64,000 bases of DNA, taken from Gammaproteobacteria bacterium (GTDB taxonomy: Bacteria; Pseudomonadota; Gammaproteobacteria; Steroidobacterales; Steroidobacteraceae). This document shows, one piece after another, positions 55,231 to 63,644 of this stretch. The number at the start of each line of letters is the position of its first letter. Positions within the stretch are counted from its first letter, which is position 1. The position numbers and the translations under genes are program-made. The notes beneath the pieces were generated by a model. It was given only the letters and a program-made list of their open reading frames with translations, searched no databases and was not told the origin of the DNA. The stretch covers positions 81,257 through 145,256 of the forward strand of contig JANYHD010000016.1 in NCBI GenBank assembly GCA_025359205.1, written 5' to 3'.

Positions 55231-55935
55231 CTAGGACGCGGCAGGCAGGTCGAACACCAGTACTTCGGCGTCCTGGCCGTTGGCCAGGCCGATTATCGGT
55301 TCGCCCCTGAGCATGGCCCCGTCGCCCGCACGCAGGGCCCGGCCGTTGAGTTCGAGCGCCCCGCGCGCCACATGCACGTAACCCAGTCTTTCCGCCGCCA
55401 GCGCGAGCTGACTTTGTTCTTTGCCGTTGAACAAACCCGCATAGAGCCGCGCATCCTGGTGGATACGGAGCGATTCCTCGGCTCCATTTGCCGAAGCGAC
55501 CAGGCGCAGGCGCCCGCGCTTGTCGGCGTCGGCGTAGCTGCGCTGCTCGTACTCGGGCGGGATGCCGCGCACGTCCGGGATGATCCAGATCTGCAGGAAA
55601 TGCACCAGGTCCTTGCGAGAGTGATTGAACTCGCTGTGGCGCACGCCGCTACCGGCGCTCATGCGCTGCACGTCGCCTGGACGGATCACCGAGCCCGTGC
55701 CCATGGAGTCCTTGTGTTCAAGCGCTCCCTCGAGCACGTAGGAGATGATCTCCATGTCGGCGTGGCCATGCGTGCCGAAACCCCGGCCCGCGCTGACCCG
55801 GTCTTCGTTGATTACGCGCAGCGGGCCGAAATGCACGTGGCGCGGATCGTCATAGTCCGCGAAGGAAAAGCTGTGCCAGGAATCGAGCCAGCCGTGATTG
55901 GCGTGACCGCGCTCCGCCGCTGGCCTCAATATCAT
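55231..55935 (-). CDS. Pirin family protein (YhhW-like)
   Basis: Bicupin of 234 residues. The N-terminal cupin carries the metal-binding HFGPLRVINEDRVSAGRGFG, THGHADMEIISYVLEGALEH and GVRHSEFNHS. Family members such as YhhW have quercetin 2,3-dioxygenase activity; the natural substrate is unknown. The start at 55935 overlaps the upstream zinc-ribbon gene stop (ATGA), so it is the third gene of a bactofilin operon. Confidence 0.9.
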   Translation of the reverse strand: MILRPAAERGHANHGWLDSWHSFSFADYDDPRHVHFGPLRVINEDRVSAGRGFGTHGHADMEIISYVLEGALEHKDSMGTGSVIRPGDVQRMSAGSGVRHSEFNHSRKDLVHFLQIWIIPDVRGIPPEYEQRSYADADKRGRLRLVASANGAEESLRIHQDARLYAGLFNGKEQSQLALAAERLGYVHVARGALELNGRALRAGDGAMLRGEPIIGLANGQDAEVLVFDLPAAS

Positions 55936-56297
55936 CCGGTGGGCGCCTTGAGCTGCGCGGCCCGCGCCGGCAGCAGGTTGACCGACACGCTGAAGCGGCG
56001 CACCTCTTCCGGCTGCAGCACGCCCACGCCCACGACCTGGCGCGAGATCGGCTCGCCGCTTTCATTGGCGATCGAGAGCACGACGCAGAATTCGCAGGGC
56101 TCGTCCGGCTGCTTATGGCGCACGGTGCCTTCGACCTGCAGGGCCGCATAGCCGGTCGGCGCCGCCGGCGCATTCGGCAGGTTGAAGCGCAGGTGATGCT
56201 GGCAGGCCGGGCAGATGCTCGCGCTGGCCAGCACCGTCGATTTGCAGTGCGGGCAGTTACGGGTCATCCCCAGCGCCGCGGGGCGCTGGGCGCTCAC
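55932..56297 (-). CDS. Hypothetical zinc-ribbon protein
   Basis: Protein of 121 residues. A rubredoxin-like knuckle, CPHC (15-18) and CPAC (29-32), is followed by a beta-rich domain of about 75 residues (YAALQVEGTVRHKQ, CEFCVVLSIANESGEPISRQ). No family with known function is recognised. The GTG at 56297 overlaps the bactofilin stop (GTGA); an ATG at 56267, right before the zinc knuckle, is an alternative. It is tightly coupled on both sides to the bactofilin and pirin genes. Confidence 0.75.
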   Translation of the reverse strand: MSAQRPAALGMTRNCPHCKSTVLASASICPACQHHLRFNLPNAPAAPTGYAALQVEGTVRHKQPDEPCEFCVVLSIANESGEPISRQVVGVGVLQPEEVRRFSVSVNLLPARAAQLKAPTG

Positions 56298-56818
56298 GAC
56301 ACCAGGCCGTTGGCCTTGTGATCGTTGCGCGCGGACGCCGCCCCGCTGTCGCCCCAGCCGAATTCCACGTGGCCACGCATGCGCGAGCCCGAAGCCACCG
56401 TGATCGTCTCGGCCTTGACGTCGCCGACCACGACGCCCGTGGAGGTGACGTCAATGTGGCGCGCGCCGATGTTGCCGGTGAGTTCGCCGCTGACGGTGAC
56501 GGTGCCCGCATGTATTTCGCCCTGGTGCTTGGCGCCGGGCTCAATGCTGAGGTTTCCTTCCACGTTCACGTCGCCCTTGAACTGGCCGGCGATGCGTACG
56601 TGACCGGTGCCGCTGATCTTGCCTTCGATGGAAAGTCCCGAGGCAATCAGCGATTCCTTCATCTCGGCGCGCACGGCCGGGCGCGCGCTCGTCGCGGCGG
56701 GCTCCACAGCGACGCGGTCAAAGCTGGCGCGGGGCGGGGCTTCGGCAGCAGGTTTGATGTTCGTGGCGGCAGCAGGGGCAGCGGCGGGCGCGGCTGCAAT
56801 TTCTTTCCATAGGGCCAT
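56294..56818 (-). CDS. Bactofilin family cytoskeletal protein
   Basis: Polymer-forming protein of 174 residues (DUF583/CcmA). After a disordered Ala/Pro-rich N-terminus, the beta-helical core runs from about residue 50 to 150 with repeats such as GKISGTGHVRIAGQFKGDV, EGNLSIEPGAKHQGEI and VSGELTGNIGARHIDVTS. Bactofilins organise cell shape and membrane-associated processes. It is first in an operon with the zinc-ribbon and pirin genes. Confidence 0.88.
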   Translation of the reverse strand: MALWKEIAAAPAAAPAAATNIKPAAEAPPRASFDRVAVEPAATSARPAVRAEMKESLIASGLSIEGKISGTGHVRIAGQFKGDVNVEGNLSIEPGAKHQGEIHAGTVTVSGELTGNIGARHIDVTSTGVVVGDVKAETITVASGSRMRGHVEFGWGDSGAASARNDHKANGLVS

Positions 56819-56964
56819 GGTCTTGCTCCCGATCGGCGATGTGGGTGTTCAACCTTACCCGATCGCTTGCGGCACGGGGTACTGTCTTAGAGTGCCGACA
56901 GGCCGCTACGCCGGCTGCGCCCGGCCCCTTAATGTAAGTTGCGCTGCATCGCGGGTAGACTCTT

Positions 56965-58320
56965 ATGCCCATGGCCAGTCCTGCAAAAGCCAAAGCGCGC
57001 CGAGCGATCCCGCCCGTCGCCCGGCGCCCGAGTCGGGCCGCCGCGCTCGCCCGGCCACAATTGGCGGATCCGGGCCGGCAGGCCGCGATCGAACGAGCCA
57101 AGCTGGACTGGGAAAGCACGGCGGACGCGCTTGAGGCGCTGGTATGCCTGCTCGGGCAGGACGGCGAGATCACGCGCACCAACCGCGTGGTCGAGGACTG
57201 GTCGCTGGGCACCGTCTCCGGCGTGCTCGGCAAGCATGCCCACACGGTGGTGCACCCGGGGTGCCGCAATACGCGCTGCAGCATTGCGGGCTTCCTCAAG
57301 CAGTCGCTCGGCGAGATTCGCCGCGGTACGCGCGGCCAGTTCGAACTGCAGGAGTCGATCGGCGCGCGTTTCCTGCACATGACCATCCGGCCGATGCGCC
57401 AACGCCCTGGAGCTGAGTCGGGGCCCGGCGATCCGCGCGCCGTGCTGGTGGTCACCGACCTGAGCGCCCTGTATCGAGCGCAGGATGCGCTCGAGCGGCT
57501 CAATTCGAGTCTCGAGGAACGCGTGCGCACCCGTACCCAGGCGCTCGCCGACGCGAACCGCGACCTGCGCAATGAAATCATCCGGCGCGAGCAGGCCGAG
57601 GTCGCGCTGCGTGGCTCGCGCAACGAACTGGTGGCGCTGTCCGAACAGCTGATCGGCGCGCAGGAAGGCGAGCGCAAGCGCATCGCGCTTGAATTGCACG
57701 ATTCGGTCGGCCAGTCGCTGAGCGCGGTGAAATACACGCTCGAGCGCGGCATGGAACTGCTGCGCCAGCCGCGGCTCGGCAATCCGGGCGCCGTGTTTGA
57801 GCTCGCCGTGCGGCGCATCCAGGAAACGGCCGAGAGCATTCGCTCGATTTCGATGAACCTGCGACCCAAGCTGCTGGACGACCTGGGCGCGGCCTCGGCA
57901 GTGCAATGGTTCTGCCGCGACTTCGCCGAAATCTATCCCACGCTCACGATCGTCACCGAACTCAGTGTCAACGACGGGCAGGTTCCGGGCCGGCTGGCGA
58001 CCGTCGTCTATCGCAGCGTGCAGGAGCTGCTGAACAACGTCGCCAAGCACTCAAGCGCCCGGCACGTGGTGGTGAAGCTGTCCATGGACGACAACGTGCT
58101 GCTGCTCGAGGTGCGCGACGACGGCGTGGGCCTCGAGAAGGCGACGCCAGAATCGCGGCGTCACGGATCGGGTTTGCGCAACCTGCGCGAACGCGCGCAG
58201 ATGACCGGCGGCCAGTTCAACATCGTGCAGGCCCCCGGCCGCGGTACCCTGGCACAGCTGAGCTGGCGGCTCGCGGAGGCCGATCGCACCGTGCCACAGG
58301 CAGCGCGCGCAGCGGAGTGA
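56965..58320 (+). CDS. PAS-containing sensor histidine kinase (NarL type)
   Basis: Soluble kinase of 451 residues with no membrane helices. A PAS domain (about 55-165) contains the motif HPGCRNTRC. A coiled coil (about 170-215) leads to a HisKA_3 box, RIALELHDSVGQSLSAVKY, with phospho-acceptor His245. The HATPase_c domain has ELLNNVAKHS (N box), DDGVGLEKA (G1) and GSGLRNLRERAQMTGGQF (G2). The cognate NarL-type response regulator is not adjacent, so the kinase is an orphan here. An ATG at 56971 is an alternative start. Confidence 0.9.
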   Translation: MPMASPAKAKARRAIPPVARRPSRAAALARPQLADPGRQAAIERAKLDWESTADALEALVCLLGQDGEITRTNRVVEDWSLGTVSGVLGKHAHTVVHPGCRNTRCSIAGFLKQSLGEIRRGTRGQFELQESIGARFLHMTIRPMRQRPGAESGPGDPRAVLVVTDLSALYRAQDALERLNSSLEERVRTRTQALADANRDLRNEIIRREQAEVALRGSRNELVALSEQLIGAQEGERKRIALELHDSVGQSLSAVKYTLERGMELLRQPRLGNPGAVFELAVRRIQETAESIRSISMNLRPKLLDDLGAASAVQWFCRDFAEIYPTLTIVTELSVNDGQVPGRLATVVYRSVQELLNNVAKHSSARHVVVKLSMDDNVLLLEVRDDGVGLEKATPESRRHGSGLRNLRERAQMTGGQFNIVQAPGRGTLAQLSWRLAEADRTVPQAARAAE

Positions 58321-58326
58321 GCGGCA

Positions 58327-59508
58327 CTAGCCCGGCCGCGCCTGCGGGGTTTCGTGATAGATGAGCGTGTGATCGCCGATCACGATCTTGTCATCCGGCA
58401 CCAACCGGTGCATACGCCGGCGCCTGCCGTTTACCAGTATGCCGTTGGTGCTGCCGAGGTCCTCGATGAAGGTCTGCTCGGCGGTCGTGATGAGCTGGCA
58501 ATGCTGGCGGCTGACGAACTGGCTCTCGAGGCGCAGTCCTGCATCCTCGCCACGGCCGACCACGAGCCTGCCTGGCTTCAGCTTCAAGCGGCTCAGTGGC
58601 CGCCCACTGTGCAGCACCTCGAGTTCCGGAGTCACCGCGGGCCGGAGCGTACGCAGGCTCCCGGAGCTGGCCGGGTCGGCGCTCTGTCCCGACGGCGCCA
58701 CGCGCGCGGCATACTCCACCCATTTCAATTCCTGCACGGCGTCGCGGATCTCGGGGATGCCGACCCGCTGCATGCTGTGTGCCTCGGCGTAGTTCAGCGC
58801 ACTGTCGCACAGGACATTGACGAGCTGGGGCGTGCCGCCGGTGTAGCGCATAATCTCCAGCAGCGTGTCCGGTTCGAACAGCGCGCGACCATTGTTTCCC
58901 GCCACGCCCAGGCGGTAGTCGAGATAGCCAGCGATTTGCACCGGGTTCAGGCGCGGCAATCGCAGCGTGCCGAGCAGCCCTGCTGGCTGTCCCTGCGCCT
59001 CGAGCGCGGCCAGGGACTTCGACAGCTCCGCCTCGCCAGCCAGCACGATCAGGGGCGCACCCGGACGCGTGGCCAGCTGGAGCAGCGCTCGCAGCATGGC
59101 GGCAGAGGTACGGTGGGCCTCGTCCACCAGCACGAGCACCGAGCGGCCCTGAGCGGCCTCTTCGGCCACGAATTTCAGGATGCGAGCCGCCTGATCGGAG
59201 CCGCCGGTCGCAGGCGGCGAGAGCCCGAACTGTTCACAAAGCGTGTCCAGCAGCTCTGTGGCCGTAAGCAGGGGCTGCTGCACGCGTGCCACGGGCATGG
59301 CGCCCTGGCGCTCGCGCGCGAGAGCGTGGAGCAGGGTAGTCTTGCCGGTGCCCGGCTCGCCGATCAGGCACAGTGTCCCGTGGCCGCTGGTCACAGCGGC
59401 TCTCAGTGCCTCGAGCACGGGCCCGGCTTCGCTGTGCAGGAACAGGAATTCGGGGTCCGGGCGCAGCCTGAAGGGGAGCTTTTTGAGCTTGAACCAGTCT
59501 GTGTACAT
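58327..59508 (-). CDS. ExeA-like AAA ATPase with C-terminal FHA domain
   Basis: Protein of 393 residues that joins two modules. Residues 1-270 are a GspA/ExeA-type AAA ATPase: MYTDWFKLKKLPFRLRPDPE, Walker A GEPGTGKTTLLHALA, Walker B VLVLVDEAHRTS. Residues 300-390 are an FHA phosphothreonine-binding domain: GRLVVGRGEDAGLRLESQFV, then SRQHC and DLGSTNGILVNG. ExeA helps assemble the type II secretin through cell-wall-binding partners, whereas FHA domains recognise phosphothreonine. It is divergent from the transglycosylase-gspGFE operon. Confidence 0.88.
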   Translation of the reverse strand: MYTDWFKLKKLPFRLRPDPEFLFLHSEAGPVLEALRAAVTSGHGTLCLIGEPGTGKTTLLHALARERQGAMPVARVQQPLLTATELLDTLCEQFGLSPPATGGSDQAARILKFVAEEAAQGRSVLVLVDEAHRTSAAMLRALLQLATRPGAPLIVLAGEAELSKSLAALEAQGQPAGLLGTLRLPRLNPVQIAGYLDYRLGVAGNNGRALFEPDTLLEIMRYTGGTPQLVNVLCDSALNYAEAHSMQRVGIPEIRDAVQELKWVEYAARVAPSGQSADPASSGSLRTLRPAVTPELEVLHSGRPLSRLKLKPGRLVVGRGEDAGLRLESQFVSRQHCQLITTAEQTFIEDLGSTNGILVNGRRRRMHRLVPDDKIVIGDHTLIYHETPQARPG

Positions 59509-59563
59509 GGAGAGCGGGATCCTTCTGCCCGATCATACCTGCAGGGCCCATTCGGGTCTAAAA

Positions 59564-59579
59564 TGTGATTTAAATCACC
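59564..59579. promoter_or_regulatory. Candidate CRP/Vfr/Clp-type binding site
   Basis: TGTGA-TTTAAA-TCACC matches the CRP consensus TGTGA-N6-TCACA at nine of ten core positions, within the perfect 14-bp palindrome GTGATTTAAATCAC. It lies in the gap between the divergent exeA-FHA and transglycosylase-gsp genes, 120 bp before the latter. Confidence 0.55.
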
Positions 59580-59658
59580 CTTTTGGCCTCATAAAGTAAA
59601 GTAGCGCGGCTGGGAATGAGATTTGCCACACATAACCACCCCGGGGCTACGGAGTTTG

Positions 59659-59674
59659 CCTACCTTACGGTAGG
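59659..59674 (+). repeat. Small inverted repeat before the transglycosylase gene
   Basis: CCTACC-TTAC-GGTAGG (59659-59674), followed immediately by a second GGTAGG copy (59675-59680 reads GGGTAGG in context). It lies 25 bp before the start codon at 59699 and could be an operator or a leader hairpin; no T-run follows. Confidence 0.4.
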
Positions 59675-59698
59675 GGTAGGCTCTCGTAGAGTGGGTCA

Positions 59699-60343
59699 AT
59701 GACAACCCGGGCTGTCTTGTGGGTGCTGGTACTGGCGCTGGGTGCGGTTGCACCCCTGTGCCGGGCGGATATCTACGCCTACACCGACACTTCCGGTACC
59801 ACTCATTTCAGCAACGTGCCGGACAACGCGCGCTACAAGTTGATCGTGCGCGCCCCGGTCGAGACCCCGGTGGGTGTGCCGGCCGATGTCCGCCGCGCCG
59901 CCGCCTGGCTGGCCCGCTCCGGCGACTACGACGCGGCCATTACGCGCGCGGCCAGCTCTGCCAACGTGCAGGCCGAGCTGGTCAGAGCGGTGATCGTCGT
60001 GGAGTCGGGTTTCAATCCGCGTGCCATTTCGCGCCGCGGCGCCATCGGGCTCATGCAGCTGCTCCCGTCCACCGCGCGCCGCTACGGCGCCTTCAACGCC
60101 TTTGACCCGGAACAGAATGTCCGCGCCGGCGCGCACTACCTGGCCGACCTGATCGCGCGCTACGGCAAGGACAAGCTCGAGCTGGTGCTGGCGGCCTATA
60201 ACGCCGGTGAAAACGCCGTCGACCGCTATGGCGGGCGTGTTCCGCCTTATAAGGAAACCCGCGCCTACGTGCCGAACGTGTTACGGATGTATCGCGCACT
60301 GTTGGTGCAGTCCGCGGGCGGAGCAGCGGGTACCGACTCATGA
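59699..60343 (+). CDS. Lytic transglycosylase, SLT domain, with DUF4124-like N-terminus
   Basis: Periplasmic protein of 214 residues. A signal peptide (VLWVLVLALGAVAPLCRA) is followed by a DUF4124-like segment, DIYAYTDTSGTTHFSNVP. The SLT domain has the catalytic glutamate in VVESGFNP (Glu102), then GAIGLMQLLPSTARRYG and LAAYNAGENAV. It cleaves peptidoglycan glycan strands, probably making room for the type II secretion apparatus encoded downstream. Its stop overlaps the gspG start (ATGA). Confidence 0.9.
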   Translation: MTTRAVLWVLVLALGAVAPLCRADIYAYTDTSGTTHFSNVPDNARYKLIVRAPVETPVGVPADVRRAAAWLARSGDYDAAITRAASSANVQAELVRAVIVVESGFNPRAISRRGAIGLMQLLPSTARRYGAFNAFDPEQNVRAGAHYLADLIARYGKDKLELVLAAYNAGENAVDRYGGRVPPYKETRAYVPNVLRMYRALLVQSAGGAAGTDS

Positions 60344-60768
60344 AGACACTCGGCACCATGCGCCCATCCGCGGGCTTCACGCTGCTCGAGCTGTTGGTGG
60401 TCATGGTGATCATCGGCTTGCTGGCGGGCTTCGTCGCGCCAAAGTATTTCGCGCAGGTGGGCAAGTCGCAGGTCAAGGCTGCGCGCGCGCAGATCGACGC
60501 GCTCGACAAGGCGCTCGAACAGTACCGCATCGATGTCGGTCACCTACCGACCAATGAGCAGGGTCTCGCGGCGCTGAATGCGCAGCCGCAGGGTGAACAG
60601 AACTGGGCGGGCCCGTACCTCAAGAAAGACGTGCCGCTCGACCCCTGGGGCAACCCCTACGTCTACGTCGAGCCGGGCACGCATAACAATGACTTCGACC
60701 TCATGTCGTACGGCAAGGATGGGCGCCCGGGTGGCACCGGCGAGAACGCCGATCTGGGGAACTGGTAG
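60340..60768 (+). CDS. gspG: Type II secretion major pseudopilin GspG
   Basis: Pseudopilin of 142 residues. The prepilin peptidase site is after Gly12 (RPSAG/FTLLELLVVMVIIGL), with Glu at +5 of the mature protein. The C-terminal half has the calcium-binding GspG pattern LPTNEQGLAAL, WAGPYLKKDVPLDPWGNPY and DLMSYGKDGRPGGTGENADL. It is translationally coupled to the transglycosylase and followed after 3 bp by gspF. Confidence 0.95.
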   Translation: MKTLGTMRPSAGFTLLELLVVMVIIGLLAGFVAPKYFAQVGKSQVKAARAQIDALDKALEQYRIDVGHLPTNEQGLAALNAQPQGEQNWAGPYLKKDVPLDPWGNPYVYVEPGTHNNDFDLMSYGKDGRPGGTGENADLGNW

Positions 60769-60771
60769 ACC

Positions 60772-61956
60772 GTGCGCTTCCGGGTAAAAGCCATGGACGG
60801 AGGGCATGACGTGCTCTCCTACGTGCTCGACGCGATCGACGAGTCGGATGCGCGCCGCCAAGTCGCGGGTGCAGGCCTCGCCTTCATCTCCATCGCGCGC
60901 GAACGGAGCCTGAACTTCGGCAGCCGCGCGACGCGCATGCCGCTGGTGACTTTCAGCCAGGAACTGGTTGCGCTGCTGGATGCGGGCCTGTCGCTGGTGG
61001 AATCGATCGAAACGCTGGCCGAGAAGGAGGCCGCACCGGCGGTCCGCCGCACGCTCGACCAGGTGCTGGTGCGGCTGCGCGAGGGCCAGACCTTCGGCGC
61101 CGCGCTCGCCGAGCATCCGGTCAGTTTTCCGACGCTGTATGTGGCCACGGTGCGCGCCGCCGAACGCACCGGCGCGCTGCGCGAAGCGCTGACGCGCTAC
61201 GTGGCCTACCAGCAGCAGGTGGACGTGCTGCGCAAGAGCCTGATCAATGCTTCGATCTATCCGGCGGTTCTGTGCGGCGCCGGCCTCCTGGTGGTCGCCT
61301 TCCTGATGGGCTACGTGGTGCCGCGCTTCAGTTCGATCTACGAAGACCTGGGCAGCAACCTGCCGTTCGCCTCGCGGATGCTGATGCAGTGGGGCCAGTT
61401 CCTCGACAAGAACGGGTTCGCGGTGCTGGTGGGCACGATCGCCACGATCGCCGGCCTGGTCTACACGTTTTCGCGCCCTGCCGTGCGGGCCGCCTTTGCT
61501 CGGCGTATCGCCAGCATACCCGCGCTCGGCAGCCGCTTGCACATTTACCAGCTTGCGCGCCTGTATCGCACGGTCGGCATGCTGCAGCGGGGCGGCACGC
61601 CCATGGTCACCGCCATGCGCATGTCGGCCGGGCTCCTGTCCGCAAACCTCCGTCCGGCTTTTGCCAACGCCACGCAGGCGGTGCGTGAAGGCCGTTCGCT
61701 CGGCGACGCCATGGAGAAGTACGGCCTCACCACGCCCGTCTCGGCGCGCATGCTGCGCGTGGGTGAACGGAGCGGGAACATGGGCGAGATGATGGAGCGC
61801 ATCGCCGGTTTCTACGACGAGGAACTCTCGCGCTGGGTTGGCCTGGTGACGCGCCTGATCGAGCCGGCGCTGATGAGCCTGATCGGCATCGTCATCGGCG
61901 TCATCGTGGTGCTGATGTATTTCCCGATCTTCGAGCTGGCCGGGAGCATCAAATGA
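60772..61956 (+). CDS. gspF: Type II secretion inner-membrane platform protein GspF
   Basis: Polytopic protein of 394 residues with two GspF repeats and three membrane helices (about 165-185, 215-235, 365-390). Typical motifs are FSQELVALLDAGLSLVESIE and its second-repeat counterpart YRTVGMLQRGGTPMVTAMRM. It is the platform that contacts the GspE ATPase and the pseudopilus. The GTG start at 60772 is 3 bp after gspG. The stop overlaps gspE (ATGA). Confidence 0.94.
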   Translation: MRFRVKAMDGGHDVLSYVLDAIDESDARRQVAGAGLAFISIARERSLNFGSRATRMPLVTFSQELVALLDAGLSLVESIETLAEKEAAPAVRRTLDQVLVRLREGQTFGAALAEHPVSFPTLYVATVRAAERTGALREALTRYVAYQQQVDVLRKSLINASIYPAVLCGAGLLVVAFLMGYVVPRFSSIYEDLGSNLPFASRMLMQWGQFLDKNGFAVLVGTIATIAGLVYTFSRPAVRAAFARRIASIPALGSRLHIYQLARLYRTVGMLQRGGTPMVTAMRMSAGLLSANLRPAFANATQAVREGRSLGDAMEKYGLTTPVSARMLRVGERSGNMGEMMERIAGFYDEELSRWVGLVTRLIEPALMSLIGIVIGVIVVLMYFPIFELAGSIK

Positions 61957-63644
61957 GCGCGGCGGCCGACAACTCCAACATGTTCGGGCTCGACGAGGCG
62001 CTGCTGACCGCGGCCGTCACCGAGACTCAGACCAATGGCCGCTCGACCCTCGAATACCTCGAGGAGCGCTCTGGGCTGGGGCCGGTGGAACTCACCTCGG
62101 CGCTCGCCCGCGCGCTCGACTACCGCGTGCTCACACGCGCTGATCTGGCGCGGCTGGAACCCGCCTTCGACCTGTTGGCGCCAGCCGAGGCCACGCGCCG
62201 CCATTGCCTGCTCGCGCGCAGCGGCAAGAAGCTGTTGGCCGTGATCGCCGATCCCTTCGATGCCGGCACGCGCAGCTGGCTGGAAGTGCGTGTCCCGCAG
62301 ACGCTCGAGTGGGTGCTCGCGCCGCGCGCCGAGATCGCCAGCTACATCGCACGCCACGAACAGGGCCTGCGCGCGCTGGATGCCGCCGTGGTGGGCAGCA
62401 CCACAGCGGGTTCGACGGGCGGTGCGGTCGACAACCTCTCGCTCGCCTCGATCAGCCAGGATTCCAGCCCGATCGTCAAGCTGGTGCACTCGACGCTGTA
62501 CGACGCGCTGCGTGCCGGCGCCAGCGACGTGCATCTGGAAACGTTGGCCAACGGCCTGGTCGTGCGCTACAGAATCGATGGCGTGCTGGTGCAGATGGCC
62601 ACGGTTACCGGGGGCGAGGTTTCCGAGCAGGTGATCTCGCGCATCAAAGTCATGGCTGAACTCGACATCTCGGAACGGCGCGTGCCACAGGACGGGCGCT
62701 TCAAGGTGGCTATCGACGGCCGCGCCATTGACTTTCGCGTCTCGATCATTCCGAGCGTATTCGGCGAGGATGCCGTGCTGCGCGTGCTCGACAAGCAGGC
62801 GCTGACGGAAAAAGTGCATGGTTTGACACTCGAGTCCCTGGGCTTCGACAAAGATGTGGTGAGCCAGCTGCGGCGCCTGTCCAGCCTGCCCTATGGCATG
62901 CTGCTCGTGACCGGTCCCACCGGCAGTGGCAAGACCACGACGCTGTATGCTGCCATCTCCGAAACACAAACGGGCCACGACAAGATCGTCACGATCGAGG
63001 ACCCGGTCGAATACCAGCTGCCAGGGGTATTGCAAATCCCGGTCAATGAGAAGAAAGGCCTGACCTTCGCGCGGGGTTTGCGTTCTATTTTGCGTCACGA
63101 CCCGGACAAGATCATGGTCGGCGAGATCCGCGACCCGGAGACTGCGCAGATCGCGATCCAGTCGGCGCTCACCGGCCACCTGGTGTTTACCACTGTCCAC
63201 GCCAACAACGTGTTCGACGTCATGGGGCGCTTCGTGCACATGGGCGTCGACACCTACAGCTTCGTCGCGGCACTGAGCGGCATCCTGGCGCAGCGTCTGG
63301 TACGCATCGTGTGCGAACAGTGCGCCGATACCTATACGCCTTCGCGCCGCCTCCTCGAGGAGTCACAACTGCAGATATCCGCACATGCGGCCTACGAATT
63401 CAGGGTGGGCCGGGGCTGCAAGCACTGCCGCGGCACCGGCTACAAGGGCCGCAAGGCGGTCGGCGAGCTGCTGGTGCTGAATGACGAAATCCGCGAGGCG
63501 ATCATCGCCCGCGCCCCGGTGCGCCAGCTCAAGGAGCTGGCGGCGCGCGCGGGCATCCGATTGATCCGCGAGTCCGCGCTCGAACTCGTGCGCCGCGGCG
63601 AGACCACGCTCGAGGAGGTGAACCGTGTCACCACTATGGCGTGA
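61953..63644 (+). CDS. gspE: Type II secretion ATPase GspE
   Basis: Cytoplasmic hexameric ATPase of 563 residues that drives pseudopilus assembly. The N-terminal GspE domain is followed by ATPase motifs: Walker A VTGPTGSGKTTTLYAAI, Asp box VTIEDPVEYQLP, Walker B IMVGEIRDPETAQIA and the His box TGHLVFTTVHANN. A zinc module with two CxxC pairs (CEQC and CKHC) precedes GYKGRKAVGELL. Gene order gspG-gspF-gspE differs from the usual gspE-F-G. It overlaps the next gene by 20 bp. Confidence 0.95.
   Translation: MSAAADNSNMFGLDEALLTAAVTETQTNGRSTLEYLEERSGLGPVELTSALARALDYRVLTRADLARLEPAFDLLAPAEATRRHCLLARSGKKLLAVIADPFDAGTRSWLEVRVPQTLEWVLAPRAEIASYIARHEQGLRALDAAVVGSTTAGSTGGAVDNLSLASISQDSSPIVKLVHSTLYDALRAGASDVHLETLANGLVVRYRIDGVLVQMATVTGGEVSEQVISRIKVMAELDISERRVPQDGRFKVAIDGRAIDFRVSIIPSVFGEDAVLRVLDKQALTEKVHGLTLESLGFDKDVVSQLRRLSSLPYGMLLVTGPTGSGKTTTLYAAISETQTGHDKIVTIEDPVEYQLPGVLQIPVNEKKGLTFARGLRSILRHDPDKIMVGEIRDPETAQIAIQSALTGHLVFTTVHANNVFDVMGRFVHMGVDTYSFVAALSGILAQRLVRIVCEQCADTYTPSRRLLEESQLQISAHAAYEFRVGRGCKHCRGTGYKGRKAVGELLVLNDEIREAIIARAPVRQLKELAARAGIRLIRESALELVRRGETTLEEVNRVTTMA

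Noticed and set aside
59659..59674. CCTACC/GGTAGG hairpin as a terminator
   Set aside because: It lies just before a start codon and lacks a T-run.
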